Source of the DNA: Pseudo-nitzschia pungens
Lineage: Eukaryota; Bacillariophyta; Bacillariophyceae; Bacillariales; Bacillariaceae
NCBI GenBank assembly: GCA_037355855.1
Contig: CM074759.1
Coordinates: 2,914,001-2,978,000 of the forward strand
DNA length: 64,000 bases
Direction of reading: 5' to 3'
This document shows positions 1 to 11,085 of this stretch, piece after piece. The translations under genes and the position numbers were made by a program. Under the pieces are notes generated by a model that did no database searches, had not been told where the DNA came from, and saw nothing but the letters and a program-made list of their open reading frames with translations. Position 1 is the first letter of the stretch. Each line of letters starts with the position of its first letter.

Positions 1-3000
1 ACACAGATTTGTTTTGTGCTGGCTCTGATTCCTCAACATCTGGTGAGGAATTGGCTGTTGATTTTCAGGAAGCTCTTGACAGATGGGCTGGAGGGATTAT
101 TGCCACTGGTGGTGCGATTGAACCTGCCAAATCCTTCTGTTATTTGATTGATTTCAAATGGAATGGATCCGGTTGGGACTATCGCTCCATTGCTGACATG
201 CCCGGTGACTTCTCTGTTGCTGACAAGAATGGCAACCGAGCTACCCTGGATCGGTTTGAAGTTGATCATGCTGACAAGACCCTTGGGGTTTTTATCTCCA
301 TGGATGGCAATGAGGAAGCACAGATTGCTCACATGAAGTCCCAGTCTCAGTCTTTTGGCTCTCAGCTCAAGGCTTCCAAGTGTGAGAAGAGGGCATCCCT
401 CTACACATTCAAGTATTCTTTCATGAAGTCTGTTGAATACCCCATGCCTGTCACGCAACTTGATGAGGCCACCTGGACGAAGATCATTCACCCAGCTCTT
501 GTTCCTGTGCTGAACAAAGCAGGGATGTCCCGGACATTTCCTAGACATGTATTCTATGGTCCTTCCCTCTATCAAGGCTTTGGTTTCATCCATCCACACC
601 TCCTCCAAGAGTTTAGCCATATTGCCACTCTCTTTCAGGAATCTGTCAGGTCCTCCCAAACTGGTAAGATTCTCAGGCTAACTGCTGAGTCTCTACGGCT
701 CGAACTTGGCATTCCTCTCCATCTTGGTGTCACCCCATATCATCCTTTTGCTTCCTACGTCACTCCTTGCTGGTACAAACATGTGTGGAAGTTTTTCTCT
801 GTTCACCCTGTGAGCTTGTTTGAAGACTTCCCAGATCTTCCCCTGCTACGTTCCAATGACTGCTATCTCATGCAAGCCTTTGTCAACGCTGGCTTCAGAG
901 GTGCTGACTTGTCCCTATTGAATCACATGCGCATGTCACTCAAGGCTATCTCCCTTGCTGACATTTGTACTCCAGATGGGAAAAGACTCTCTCCCATGGC
1001 CTTCCAGCTGACATCCTCCAATCACTTGAGGGATCATCTTGACTGGCCTAGATGTCCTCCATCTTGGCCTCCAGCAGCACAGCGCTTATGGACTAAGGCT
1101 CTTCAGACCTGTTTTCTTCCCCCCTGTCCACCCCCTGCAGCCAGGGCACTGGCTCCTTCTTTTCATCTTGGGCATTGGCTCTCTCCCCAGACAGCTTCTC
1201 TTTGGCCTTGGTTTTTGTCTCCATCCACCAACAGAATATTCTTCAAAACTTCTACTGGCTGGATTGTGAGCACCTCCCAGGGCAGGGGCAGATACAGGGT
1301 CACTTCTGAACTCATTTCTGACAAACCAGCCTGTGCTGATGTGCTTGTCTGCCCTGTTATTTGTGGACAAGTTGTACGCGTTGTTGGGTCCTCAGCCTTT
1401 GTTTCTGAACCTCCTGACATGGATCCTCTGGTGTACAATCCATTTGATTCTCTTCCAGACTCCCCAGTAGATGCCTTTGATGCACTCTGTGAGTCTCCAA
1501 GAGTACTTCTCCACAAATATTCCCTACCACAGGCTGGCTGTCAGCACCTTGTTGATGCTATTGAGAGTGGTACTGCCAGTGCTGTATGTGATGGTTCATT
1601 TGATCCGGACCTTCTCAGAGGAACTTCTGCTTTCATTCTATCACCCAATACCTCCACCAAGAATGCTTCATTGTTTCTCACTGGCTGTAATTTTGTCAGC
1701 GGATCCCCTGAGGACCAATCATCCTATAGGAGTGAGCTGGCAGGCATCCTTGGGGTTCTCACCTGTTGCACTGCTCTGGTGAGTCTTTTTGATATTGCTT
1801 CTGGCTCTATCACCATTGCTCTGGATGGTGACACAGCTCTCAAACAGGCTGAGGGATCATGGCCATTGGTTATTTCCCAGAAGTCTTTTGATTATGTTTA
1901 TGTCATCAGAAACATGATTTCTGCCCTGCCAATCTCTGTGCATTTTCAGTGGGTTCAGGGCCATCAAGCTGGAATCTTTCTTGATTGGTGGGCCCTTCGC
2001 AATCATCAGGTTGACAGCATGGCAAAGGCCTTTCTCTCTGACCATAGAGCTTCTGCCCATCACTATCCCAGACTTGTGTTTGAGCCTTGGGCATTTTCTC
2101 TCAATGGATGCAAGTGTTCAAGGTTTGATCAGAATGCTCTGCATGTTGCCATTTCTGGTCCTCCTCTTCTTAAATATTGGCAGACCCACCATGACATCCC
2201 CATTCCACAACCTGTTCTGAGTTCCATCCATTGGTGTGCCCATCTGTCTGCCTTCAAGCGTCTACCTCCTGGCATGCAAAGGTGGTTTGTCAAGTTTGCT
2301 TCTGGATGCATTGGTGTTGGCAACCAACTACTTCACTACCAGTATCAGGATCACTCCAGGTGTCCCTTGTGTGATGCAGACAACGAGAAGGTTTCTCATG
2401 TGCTCTCCTGCAAGGATACTGGGGCTGTCACGCATAGTGTGTCTGCCTTCACGGGACCACTGCAGAAGAGGCTTGAAGCTGAACAAACTGCTCCATCATT
2501 GGCTGTTGCCATTGTGGATCTCCTCACCAGAGTTCGGAAGGGCCAGAGAATTTATCCATCATCCTACTCACTTGCAATTGCTTCTGCTGTCAGGGCACAG
2601 AGGACTATTGGTTGGCACAACTGGCTTCTTGGTAGGTGGTCTCCTCGCTGGTACCAAATCCAGGCTGACTACTACTCCCACATTGGAAGCAAGCGCTCTC
2701 CCAAACGTTGGGCTACAGCTATCATCCATCAGTTCTTTCTTACCTCCTGGGATCTTTGGACTTATAGGAATGAACGACTCCATGGTCCTGGGGGTACCCT
2801 TGATGCTGAACAACACCAATCTCTTGATGCTTCCATCACCTCAGAATTGGCAATTGGTGCAGCTGGTGCACTTCCCCAGTCACACTCCCTGTTACAAACC
2901 CCTTTCCACGTCCTACAAGGTTACACCCTGACTGCCAAGCGGCAGTGGCTTGCAACCATCCACCTTGCAAGGAAGCAATATGCAGCGCCTGTCCCACCAG

Positions 3001-3363
3001 TGCAGCCATACCAACAAGAGGCTGCTCTTCTCAGAGCCTGGCTTACTGGACCTCAGGGTTGATTACACTTTGTACCTTGGTTTTGTCTTCTGTTCCTGCT
3101 TCTTATCCTGTCCCATCCCTTTTGATACTGGATCTTATCCCAATATCTTCATTCCCATTTCACTTTCTCTCAAGTCCCTATTTTGTGGGACTTGTTTGTC
3201 TTTTTCCCTGCTTGATGTTCAAGGTTTGTTTGAAAATTTGTCGTTCTACCACTTGGGGTCCTGACTCTATGATGGAGGCGACGTTAAAGTCTGGTTACAG
3301 ACTGAGTAATTTAGTTTCACCTTTGGTGATTAAAGTTATTTAAATACGTATATTATTATTATT
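1..3363 (+). mobile_element. Non-LTR retrotransposon (LINE), copy 1, 5' part outside window
   Basis: This is the 3' part of a LINE. The window opens inside the reverse transcriptase at its FVDD catalytic motif. It holds the rest of the ORF, a 300-bp 3' UTR and a short (ATT)n tail ending at 3363 instead of poly(A). The next LINE copy starts directly after the tail. Aligning the two copies gives a constant offset of 4156 bp, and the two 3' UTRs look identical by eye. The host element is Gy-A1, whose pol resumes at 7520. Confidence 0.9.
3..3062 (+). CDS. LINE reverse transcriptase / RNase H protein, partial (C-terminal part)
   Basis: The reading frame is open from the window edge to a TGA at 3060-3062. 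It begins in reverse transcriptase motif C (VDDTDLF), continues through the thumb/connection region, and has an RNase H domain: CDGSF, then SELAG, ALDGD, GHQAG and VDSMA, which supply the expected acidic and histidine residues. A zinc-finger-like CPLC...H...C segment follows. The protein would copy LINE RNA at a nicked target site and degrade the RNA strand. No internal stop is seen, so only the 5' part is undetermined. It is almost the same protein as the copy at 3373-7218. Confidence 0.88.
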   Translation, partial: TDLFCAGSDSSTSGEELAVDFQEALDRWAGGIIATGGAIEPAKSFCYLIDFKWNGSGWDYRSIADMPGDFSVADKNGNRATLDRFEVDHADKTLGVFISMDGNEEAQIAHMKSQSQSFGSQLKASKCEKRASLYTFKYSFMKSVEYPMPVTQLDEATWTKIIHPALVPVLNKAGMSRTFPRHVFYGPSLYQGFGFIHPHLLQEFSHIATLFQESVRSSQTGKILRLTAESLRLELGIPLHLGVTPYHPFASYVTPCWYKHVWKFFSVHPVSLFEDFPDLPLLRSNDCYLMQAFVNAGFRGADLSLLNHMRMSLKAISLADICTPDGKRLSPMAFQLTSSNHLRDHLDWPRCPPSWPPAAQRLWTKALQTCFLPPCPPPAARALAPSFHLGHWLSPQTASLWPWFLSPSTNRIFFKTSTGWIVSTSQGRGRYRVTSELISDKPACADVLVCPVICGQVVRVVGSSAFVSEPPDMDPLVYNPFDSLPDSPVDAFDALCESPRVLLHKYSLPQAGCQHLVDAIESGTASAVCDGSFDPDLLRGTSAFILSPNTSTKNASLFLTGCNFVSGSPEDQSSYRSELAGILGVLTCCTALVSLFDIASGSITIALDGDTALKQAEGSWPLVISQKSFDYVYVIRNMISALPISVHFQWVQGHQAGIFLDWWALRNHQVDSMAKAFLSDHRASAHHYPRLVFEPWAFSLNGCKCSRFDQNALHVAISGPPLLKYWQTHHDIPIPQPVLSSIHWCAHLSAFKRLPPGMQRWFVKFASGCIGVGNQLLHYQYQDHSRCPLCDADNEKVSHVLSCKDTGAVTHSVSAFTGPLQKRLEAEQTAPSLAVAIVDLLTRVRKGQRIYPSSYSLAIASAVRAQRTIGWHNWLLGRWSPRWYQIQADYYSHIGSKRSPKRWATAIIHQFFLTSWDLWTYRNERLHGPGGTLDAEQHQSLDASITSELAIGAAGALPQSHSLLQTPFHVLQGYTLTAKRQWLATIHLARKQYAAPVPPVQPYQQEAALLRAWLTGPQG

Positions 3364-6300
3364 GACTATTCAGTGTGTCCAGCTGACAATGCTGCTGCCT
3401 GGAAACGCCAGAGGGAACGCACAGCAAGTGAACCTTCTTGTTTGAGTTTTGCCCACCACAAGGCATTTGCCCTGGATCCCCAGCTGAACAAGTTTGACAC
3501 TCTCCTGAGATCCGTCCCATTGATTGTTGGCTTCTCTCCTTCTGCTTGGCAGGTCATCACTGATGTTGAGATCTTCAAGAAACCTGGTGAATATAGAGTG
3601 GATAAGATGAGACTCATCCAGTTGATGTCTCCTGAGTTCCAAATCAACAACAAGATGATTGGCAGACGAATTCTTGCCCATGCTGAACGTGCCAATGCCG
3701 TGGCTGTTGATCAACATGGAAGCATGAAACATCACAAGGCAATCAACACCTGCCTGAACAAGAAGCTCATATGTGATGTGTTGCGGCAGAAGCGCAGATC
3801 CGGTGCTGTTGCTATGAATGATGCCAAGGGCTGCTATGATAGGATCTCTCATCCGATTGCAGGTCTCACTCTTCAGAGCTTTGGGGTTCCTGCACATGTG
3901 TGTGAGGTTCTTCTGTCTACTTTGCAACTTGCCAAGCACCACATCAAAACTGGTTTTGGTCGGTCAGGTCCTGTGTATGGTGATGAACCTGTTCCTCTCA
4001 GTGGTTGTGGCCAAGGCAATGGTATTGGTCCAACTCTTTGGGCTTTGGTGTCAACAATTGTCTTCCGAATGATGCAACAGGCTGGGCATGGTGTCCATCT
4101 TCTCACTTCATTGTCACTGCAACTGGTTTCTCTTGTGGGTTTTGCCTTTGTGGATGACACAGATTTGTTTTGTGCTGGCTCTGATTCCTCCACATCTGGT
4201 GAGGAATTAGCTGTTGACTTTCAGGAAGCTCTTGACCGGTGGGCTGGTGGGATTATTGCCACTGGTGGTGCTATTGAACCTGCCAAATCCTTCTGTTATT
4301 TGATTGATTTCAAATGGAGTGGATCCGGTTGGGACTATCGCTCCATTGCTGACATGCCTGGTGACTTCTCTGTTGCTGACAAGAATGGCAATCGAGCTAC
4401 CCTGGATCGGTTTGAAGTTGACCATGCTGACAAGACCCTTGGGGTTTTTATCTCCATGGATGGCAATGAGGAAGCACAGATTGCTCACATGAAGTCACAG
4501 TCTCAGTCTTTTGGCTCTCAACTCAGGGCTTCCAAGTGTGAGAAGCGCGCATCCCTCTACACCTTCAAGTATTCTTTCATGAAGTCTGTTGAATACCCCA
4601 TGCCTGTCACGCAACTTGATGAGGCCACCTGGACTAAGATAATTCACCCAGCTCTTGTTCCTGTGCTGAATAAAGCAGGGATGTCACGGACATTTCCCAG
4701 ACATGTGTTCTATGGTCCTTCCCTCTATCAAGGCTTTGGATTCATCCATCCATACCTCCTCCAAGAGTTCAGTCATATTGCCACCCTCTTTCAGGAATCT
4801 GTCAGGTCCTCACAAACTGGTAGGATTCTCAGGCTCACTGCTGAGTCTCTACGGCTCGAACTTGGACTTCCTCTCCATCTTGGTGTCACACCCTATCATC
4901 CCTTTGCTTCATACGTCACTCCCTGCTGGTACAAACATGTGTGGAAGTTTTTCTCTGTTCACCCTGTGAGCTTGTTTGAAGACTTCCCAGACCTACCACT
5001 GTTACGTTCCAATGACTGTTATCTCATGCAAGCCTTTGTCAACTCTGGCTTCAGAGGTGCTGACTTGTCCCTCTTGAATCACATGCGCATGTCCCTCAAG
5101 GCTATTTCCCTTGCTGACATTTGTACTCCAGATGGGAAAAGACTCTCTCCCATGGCCTTCCAGCTGACATCCTCCAATCACTTGAGGGATCATCTTGACT
5201 GGCCTAGATGTCCTCCATCCTGGCCTCCAGCAGCACAGCGCTTATGGACTAAGGCTCTTCAGACCTGTTTTCTTCCCCCCTGTCCACCCCCTGCAGCCAG
5301 GGCACTGGCTCCTTCTTTTCATCTTGGGCATTGGCTCTCTCCCCAGACAGCTTCTCTTTGGCCTTGGTTTTTGTCTCCATCCACCAACAGAATATTCTTC
5401 AAAACTTCTACTGGCTGGATTGTGAGCACCTCCCAGGGCAGGGGCAGATACAGGGTCACTTCTGAACTCATTTCTGACAAACCAGCCTGTGCTGATGTGC
5501 TTGTCTGCCCTGTTATTTGTGGACAAGTTGTACGCGTTGTTGGGTCCTCTGCTTTTGTTTCTGAGCCTCCTGACATGGATCCTCTGGTGTACAATCCATT
5601 TGATTCTCTTCCAGACTCCCCAGTAGATGCCTTTGATGCACTCTGTGCGTCTCCAAGAGTACTTCTCCACAAATATTCCCTACCACAGGTTGGCTGTCAG
5701 CACCTTGTTGATGCTATTGAGAGTGGTACTGCCAGTGCTGTCTGTGATGGTTCATTTGAGCCGGACCTCCTCAGAGGAACTTCTGCTTTCATTATGTCAC
5801 CCAATACCTCCACCAAGACTGCTTCATTGTTCCTCACTGGCTGTAATTTTGTCAGTGGATCCCCTGAGGATCAGTCATCCTATAGGAGTGAACTGGCAGG
5901 TATCATTGGGGTTCTCACCTGTTGCACTGCTCTGGTGAGTCTTTTTGATATTGCTTCTGGCTCTATCAACATTGCTCTGGATGGTGACACAGCTCTCAAA
6001 CAGGCTCAAGGATCATGGCCATTGGTTATTTCCCAGAAGTCTTTTGATTATGTTTATGTCATCAGAAACATGATTTCTGCCCTGCCAATCTCTGTGCACT
6101 TTCAGTGGGTTCAGGGCCATCAAGCTGGAATCTTTCTTGATTGGTGGGCCCTTCGCAATCATCAGGTTGACAGCATGGCAAAGGCATTTCTCTCTGTCCA
6201 TAGAGCTTCTGCCCATCACTATCCCAGACTTGTGTTTGAGCCCTGGGCTTTTTCTCTCAATGGATGCAAGTGTTCAAGGTTTGATCAAAATGCTTTGCAT

Positions 6301-7519
6301 GTTGCCATTTCCGGTCCTCCTCTTCTCAAATATTGGCAGACCCACCATGATATTCCCATTCCACAACCTGTTTTGAGTTCCATCCATTGGTGTGCCCATC
6401 TGTCTGCCTTCAAGCGTCTACCTCCTGGCATGCAAAGGTGGTTTGTCAAGTTTGCTTCTGGATGCATTGGTGTTGGCAACCAACTACTTCACTACCAGTA
6501 TCAGGATCACTCCAGGTGTCCCTTGTGTGATGCAGACAACGAGAAGGTTTCTCATGTGCTCTCCTGCAAGGATACTGGGGCTGTCAGGCATAGTGTGTCT
6601 GCCTTCACGGGACCACTGCAGAAGAGGCTTGAAGTTGAACAAACTGATCCATCATTGGTTGCTGCCATTGTGGATCTTCTCACCAGAGTTCGGAAGGGCC
6701 AGAGAATTTATCCATCATCCTACTCACTTGCAATTGCGTCTGCTGTCAGGGCACAGAGGACTATTGGTTGGCACAACTGGCTTCTGGGTAGGTGGTCTCC
6801 TCGCTGGTACCAAATCCAGGCTGACTACTACTCCCACATTGGAAGCAAGCGCTCTCCCAAACGTTGGGCTACAGCTATCATCCATCAGTTCTTTCTTACC
6901 TCCTGGGATCTTTGGACCTATAGGAATGAACGACTCCATGGTCCTGGGGGTACCCTTGATGCTGAACAACACCAATCTCTTGATGCTTCCATCACCTCAG
7001 AATTGGCAATTGGTGCAGCTGGTGCACTTCCCCAGTCACACTCCCTGTTACAAACCCCTTTCCACGTCCTACAAGGTTACACCCTGACTGCCAAGCGGCA
7101 GTGGCTTGCAACCATCCACCTTGCAAGGAAGCAATATGCAGCGCCTGTCCCACCAGTGCAGCCATACCAACAAGAGGCTGTTCTTCTCAGAGCCTGGCTT
7201 ACTGGACCTCAGGGTTGATTACACTTTGTACCTTGGTTTTGTCTTCTGTTCCTGCTTCTTATCCTGTCCCATCCCTTTTGATACTGGATCTTATCCCAAT
7301 ATCTTCATTCCCATTTCACTTTCTCTCAAGTCCCTATTTTGTGGGACTTGTTTGTCTTTTTCCCTGCTTGATGTTCAAGGTTTGTTTGAAAATTTGTCGT
7401 TCTACCACTTGGGGTCCTGACTCTATGATGGAGGCGACGTTAAAGTCTGGTTACAGACTGAGTAATTTAGTTTCACCTTTGGTGATTAAAGTTATTTAAA
7501 TACGTATATTATTATTATG
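3364..7519 (+). mobile_element. Non-LTR retrotransposon (LINE), copy 2, 5'-truncated, in tandem with copy 1
   Basis: The element starts abruptly inside the ORF, right after the (ATT)n tail of copy 1, and ends with its own (ATT)n tail at about 7519. To the right is the Gy-A1 pol gene on the minus strand, cut between residues that are contiguous in the intact Gy-A3 copy (after the EFP triplet). No upstream regulatory part or endonuclease domain is present, so it is 5'-truncated. The left target-site duplication would lie outside the window, left of copy 1. Confidence 0.88.
3373..7218 (+). CDS. LINE reverse transcriptase / RNase H protein, 5'-truncated
   Basis: An open frame of 1281 codons; it has no ATG start because the element is truncated, and the frame runs back into the tail of the preceding LINE. 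Reverse transcriptase motifs are visible: motif A at NDAKGCYDRI (about residues 152-161), motif B at SGCGQGNGIGPT, and motif C FVDD at residues 259-262. RNase H follows, with CDGSF at 791-795, SELAG, ALDGDTAL, VQGHQAG and VDSMA. Near the C-terminus is a CPLC...H...C zinc-finger-like motif. In this family the protein catalyses target-primed reverse transcription. The frame is undamaged, but without its N-terminus the copy should be immobile. Confidence 0.9.
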   Translation: MCPADNAAAWKRQRERTASEPSCLSFAHHKAFALDPQLNKFDTLLRSVPLIVGFSPSAWQVITDVEIFKKPGEYRVDKMRLIQLMSPEFQINNKMIGRRILAHAERANAVAVDQHGSMKHHKAINTCLNKKLICDVLRQKRRSGAVAMNDAKGCYDRISHPIAGLTLQSFGVPAHVCEVLLSTLQLAKHHIKTGFGRSGPVYGDEPVPLSGCGQGNGIGPTLWALVSTIVFRMMQQAGHGVHLLTSLSLQLVSLVGFAFVDDTDLFCAGSDSSTSGEELAVDFQEALDRWAGGIIATGGAIEPAKSFCYLIDFKWSGSGWDYRSIADMPGDFSVADKNGNRATLDRFEVDHADKTLGVFISMDGNEEAQIAHMKSQSQSFGSQLRASKCEKRASLYTFKYSFMKSVEYPMPVTQLDEATWTKIIHPALVPVLNKAGMSRTFPRHVFYGPSLYQGFGFIHPYLLQEFSHIATLFQESVRSSQTGRILRLTAESLRLELGLPLHLGVTPYHPFASYVTPCWYKHVWKFFSVHPVSLFEDFPDLPLLRSNDCYLMQAFVNSGFRGADLSLLNHMRMSLKAISLADICTPDGKRLSPMAFQLTSSNHLRDHLDWPRCPPSWPPAAQRLWTKALQTCFLPPCPPPAARALAPSFHLGHWLSPQTASLWPWFLSPSTNRIFFKTSTGWIVSTSQGRGRYRVTSELISDKPACADVLVCPVICGQVVRVVGSSAFVSEPPDMDPLVYNPFDSLPDSPVDAFDALCASPRVLLHKYSLPQVGCQHLVDAIESGTASAVCDGSFEPDLLRGTSAFIMSPNTSTKTASLFLTGCNFVSGSPEDQSSYRSELAGIIGVLTCCTALVSLFDIASGSINIALDGDTALKQAQGSWPLVISQKSFDYVYVIRNMISALPISVHFQWVQGHQAGIFLDWWALRNHQVDSMAKAFLSVHRASAHHYPRLVFEPWAFSLNGCKCSRFDQNALHVAISGPPLLKYWQTHHDIPIPQPVLSSIHWCAHLSAFKRLPPGMQRWFVKFASGCIGVGNQLLHYQYQDHSRCPLCDADNEKVSHVLSCKDTGAVRHSVSAFTGPLQKRLEVEQTDPSLVAAIVDLLTRVRKGQRIYPSSYSLAIASAVRAQRTIGWHNWLLGRWSPRWYQIQADYYSHIGSKRSPKRWATAIIHQFFLTSWDLWTYRNERLHGPGGTLDAEQHQSLDASITSELAIGAAGALPQSHSLLQTPFHVLQGYTLTAKRQWLATIHLARKQYAAPVPPVQPYQQEAVLLRAWLTGPQG

Positions 7520-8710
7520 GGGAACTCTGCTAAGAACAGTTCTTCATCGTGTTTGGGGACTTCAAGTTTCAAAAAATCAATAAGAGTGCCCTTACCAAGG
7601 GCTTCTTTCTTCCCCACAGTAGGTGGATCCATCTGGGGGAGCCTGGAGAAGGCATCAGCAAGAACGTTCTTTTTGCCTTCAACATAGGTGAGGTTGACAC
7701 CAAATTCTTTGAGGAATAGTCTCCACCGGAGGACTCGTTGGACTGAAAGTGTCCAGAAGGTAAGGTTTTTATGGTCAGTGTATACATTGATAACACCACC
7801 AAGGAGCATTTTCCTGTACTCTTTGCAGCAGAGTACTATTGCAAGGAGTTCTTTCTCCATAGTAGTGTAGTTCTTTTGGGCATCAGAAAGTTTCTTGGAC
7901 CAGTATGCAATGGGCTTGCCATCTTGTAGTATGGCGGCGCCAAGCTGTAGGTCTGAGGCATCAGTGTACAGTTCAAAGGGCTTGTTAAGGTCTGGATAGG
8001 TGTTCAGTGCATCCGCTGCCACCATTGCTTTCATCTCTTGAAAGGCTTTGTCTTGAGCAGGTCCCCAAGTGAACGCTGAAGGAGCTTTGCGTTGCTTGCC
8101 TTTGATGGCAGCTGCTTGAGGAGTCTTTTGCTTGGGGGTACCGGTGATATCAAAGAGAGGAGCAAGGACATGGGATCTTCGGGGCCAGATGTCTCTGTAG
8201 TATCCTACAGTGCCTAGGAAGGACTTGACTTGGGTCACAGTTCTTGGTCGGTCCATATGTAGGATGGCTTCAATCTTCTTTCTCCATGGCTTAACTGCTG
8301 TAGGAGTCATCCAATATCCAAGGAAGTCAGTTTCTTGTACAGCCCAATCACACTTGAGTGGGTCGCACTTGAGCCCATTCTGGTTGAGCCTGTCTAGGAT
8401 TTTGTCAATGGTCTTCATGTGTAGATCAAAGGATCCATTAGTCCAGATACCAATGTCATCAATATAAACAGTGCAGTCAGTATCTTGTAGTATGTCTTCC
8501 ATGAGTTGTTGGGCTACATCTGGAGAGACCTTGACACCCATTGGTAGTCTTTGGTATTCATAGCAACCATATGGGGTGACTATGGTACAGAGTTTCTTGC
8601 TTGCGTCATCCAGTTCAAAGCAGTAGTATTGCATGGACAAGTCAATCTTGGTGAAGTGAGTGTACTTGCCTCTCTTGTTCATGATGTCTTGTATCTTAGG
8701 AATGGGATAT
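7520..8710 (-). pseudogene. Gy-A1 pol fragment: reverse transcriptase and RNase H
   Basis: This is the RT palm/thumb and RNase H part of Gy-A1 pol, open over about 395 codons. It includes YIDD, the RNase H segment beginning YTDASD, and the RNase H/integrase linker. It is very close to the intact Gy-A3 protein. At the right edge it is broken by the Gy-B1 LTR and at the left by the LINE 3' tail, so it is a fragment without its own start or stop. The apparent start codon in the LTR is an accident of the insertion. Confidence 0.88.
8706..8710. repeat. Target-site duplication GATAT (left) of Gy-B1
   Basis: GATAT lies directly left of the Gy-B1 LTR and is repeated at 19797-19801 directly right of the other LTR. 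Five-base duplications are usual for Ty3/gypsy integrases. Removing Gy-B1 and one GATAT restores continuous Gy-A1 pol. Confidence 0.92.
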
Positions 8711-8903
8711 TGCCATACCCCGGGTCTACTAGTGGTTAGAATAGTAGTGATATGCAAATTGTGAGCTCTATTGGTTAGTCTATCTGTTACAGTTCTAAGA
8801 GCTCTTCAAGACAATCGGCGATTCCGTCGACTCGCTGATTGTTTTTATCCTTATCCTTAATCCAGTCCCGAGCAGACTCGTGACTGTATTCCGGTGCACG
8901 GCA
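8711..8903 (-). repeat. Gy-B1 3' LTR
   Basis: A 193-bp LTR in minus orientation with TGCC...GGCA ends. It matches 19603-19796 almost base for base and also the Gy-B2 LTRs. The purine-rich tract typical of plus-strand priming (GGAGGAG) lies just beside it, at about 8905-8915 on the minus strand. Confidence 0.93.
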
Positions 8904-11085
8904 TACTCCTCCATGGTACTGTTACATTTGGTTACTCCTCCATTTTAGTGCTATCCCTGCAATAATAGGGATGGACTCTTCTAATGTTAACCCGGTTGGT
9001 TACAAAGGGAGCAGTTTCAATAGTTACAGTTCCATTGTCATGGGCCTTAAGCACCTTGTAAGGTCCTTGTTGTGGGAAGGATAGTTTTGGAATAATGCCC
9101 TTCCTTTCCAGGGTGACATAGTCTCCTTCCTTATAGACATGGGGAATCCTCTTCTGATTCTCCCGGACATTGCTCTTGTGGATACTCTGCTGTTTCCTCG
9201 CTTGGATTGCTTCCCAATCCACAGGGAAATTCACAGGCATAAACATGTCCCTTCCAAACACCAATTGTGCTGAGGAGTACCCCAGAGTTGTATGGATGGC
9301 GCTTCTGATAGCATACGCCGCTTTGGTGGTGAATTCCTCAAAAGGATCCTTCTCGTGGAGATCCCTTTGTTCCAGGTTAAAGGACAATAGGCAGTCCTTC
9401 AGGACCTGGTGGATTCTTTCCAACACTGAGTTGGATTGTGGGTTCCAAGCGCCACTGGGCTTTCTTTTCATCCCCATGTTATCACAGAGCTCTTGGAACT
9501 CTGCTTTGAACTCACTCCCGCCATCAAAGCCAATTTCCTTTGGGCACGGATATCTTGCTAGCCAGGTACTATCCAACAATCATTGAGTTTCTGCTGCATT
9601 TGGTGAGTCCTTCAGGTGAGCCAGTTCAAACCATCTGGTCATTGGGTCCACCATGGTGAGAACATGGATATGGTAGTCTTTACCATTTTTGTTGTGGACA
9701 GTTGCAGGTCCCCAGAGGTCGACGTTGACCCTTTGCCATTTGGTAACCTCAGCTGTTTTCTCTGGTAGTAGTCCATACTTCTTCCAGCCACTCTTTTTAA
9801 ACATCTGGCATGTGTGGCAGTGTTTGCAGAGGTCCTGGACGTCCTTCCGTAGGCCTTTCCAGGTGAATACTGACCGAATGCTCTGTTCCATTCTCTTTTC
9901 TCCGGGATGGACCAGCATGCTGTGGTACCATTCCATAACTCTATCCTTGAGTTTGTCCGGGATCAAAATCTTCCCTTCCTTGTGGATTAAGCTGTAACCT
10001 TCCACATTTTTGGTGGTTAGTCGGTCGTCTTTTTCCAAAGCACTCATGATTTCCGTGTCCTTTTGTTGGTAGAACTGGATCATGTCCAGAGCAAGTGGGA
10101 ATGCACTATTGCCCTGGAATTCTTCCGGCGCTTCTTCTCCAAGTGGGAATAGGAGTTGCCGGAGGTGCTCTTCCTCATCCGCGTAGGTGAGGGGCTTATT
10201 TGGTGGTAGCCATTCCACTGTGTCTGCTGGATCATCCGTAATATCCAGGCGTGACAGCGCGTCTGCTGCATCATTGTCTTTGCCAGCGACATGCTTGACT
10301 ACCGGGTGGAACTCCTCCATGAGAAGGCACCACCGGACCATCCTTTGGGTGGGCATCTGCTGATACAGTAGATTAAGGTGGTCTGTGTGAATAATCACAT
10401 CTTGGCCTCGTAGGATTCCTTCAAACGCTTTGAGTCCTTCTACTATTCCAAGGAGTTCTTTTTCTCCTACAGTGTAATTGAGTTGCGCTGTATTCAATTT
10501 CCTTGTGTAGAATCCAAGGGGTTTGCCATCTTGGCATACAGTTGCTCCCAGTTGTCTGTCACTGGCGTCTGAGTAGAGATGAAATGGTTTTGTAAAGTCC
10601 GGGAATGCAAGCTTTGCTTCTTCTGCGAGCATCCTCTTCGCCTCCATGAAAGCTTTCTGCTCTGCTGGACCCCAGTACCAGTTCATTTTGCCCTTTGTCC
10701 CAGCTAGTTTGTTTAGGGGGGCTAGGATGTGGGAGCGCCGCTTCCACATATCCCTGTAGAAATTCACCATTCCAAGAAACATCTTGAGTTGCTTGGTATT
10801 TTTGGGGGCTTCCAGGCGCTTCATCGCCTCCAGCTTCTTTGGCTGGGGTTGGATGCCCTCTGTTGTTAATAGAAATCCCAGATATTCCACTTCGTTTTGC
10901 ATGAAGAAGGATTTTCTGAGGTTGGCTCGGAAGCCGGCGTCATCCAGTCTTTGTAGGACTGTATCGATTTTGTTGAGGTGGTCCTGTTTGGACTCCCCTT
11001 CTCACTGGATGATTAGAATGTCATCGATATAGACAAGGACATAGTCCAGGTCCCCGAGTAGGTTCATCATGACTGACTGGAAGAT
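8904..11085 (-). pseudogene. Gy-B1 pol, 3' part: RT end, RNase H, integrase (stops present)
   Basis: Read leftward, this holds the RT catalytic YIDD segment, RNase H (SDASD...KELLGIVE), the integrase HHCC zinc-binding region, and the integrase core with VDLWGP, FDGGSEF and the SVLERIHQ glutamate. There is an in-frame TGA at about 10903 just after the YIDD region and another at 9580-9582 inside integrase, at a codon that is CGT or CGA (Arg) in other copies. The 9580 stop is shared with Gy-B3. The gene is therefore non-functional. Confidence 0.88.
11081..11085. repeat. Target-site duplication AAGAT (left) of Gy-B2
   Basis: AAGAT occurs just left of the Gy-B2 5' LTR and again at 16919-16923 just right of its 3' LTR. 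Collapsing the two restores Gy-B1 RT across the junction. Confidence 0.93.

Noticed and set aside
33..659. Opposite-strand ORFs over the LINE and gypsy genes (for example 33-659, 3370-3942, 5242-5670)
   Set aside because: They mirror strongly coding plus-strand frames, have no recognisable domains and recur only because the elements recur.
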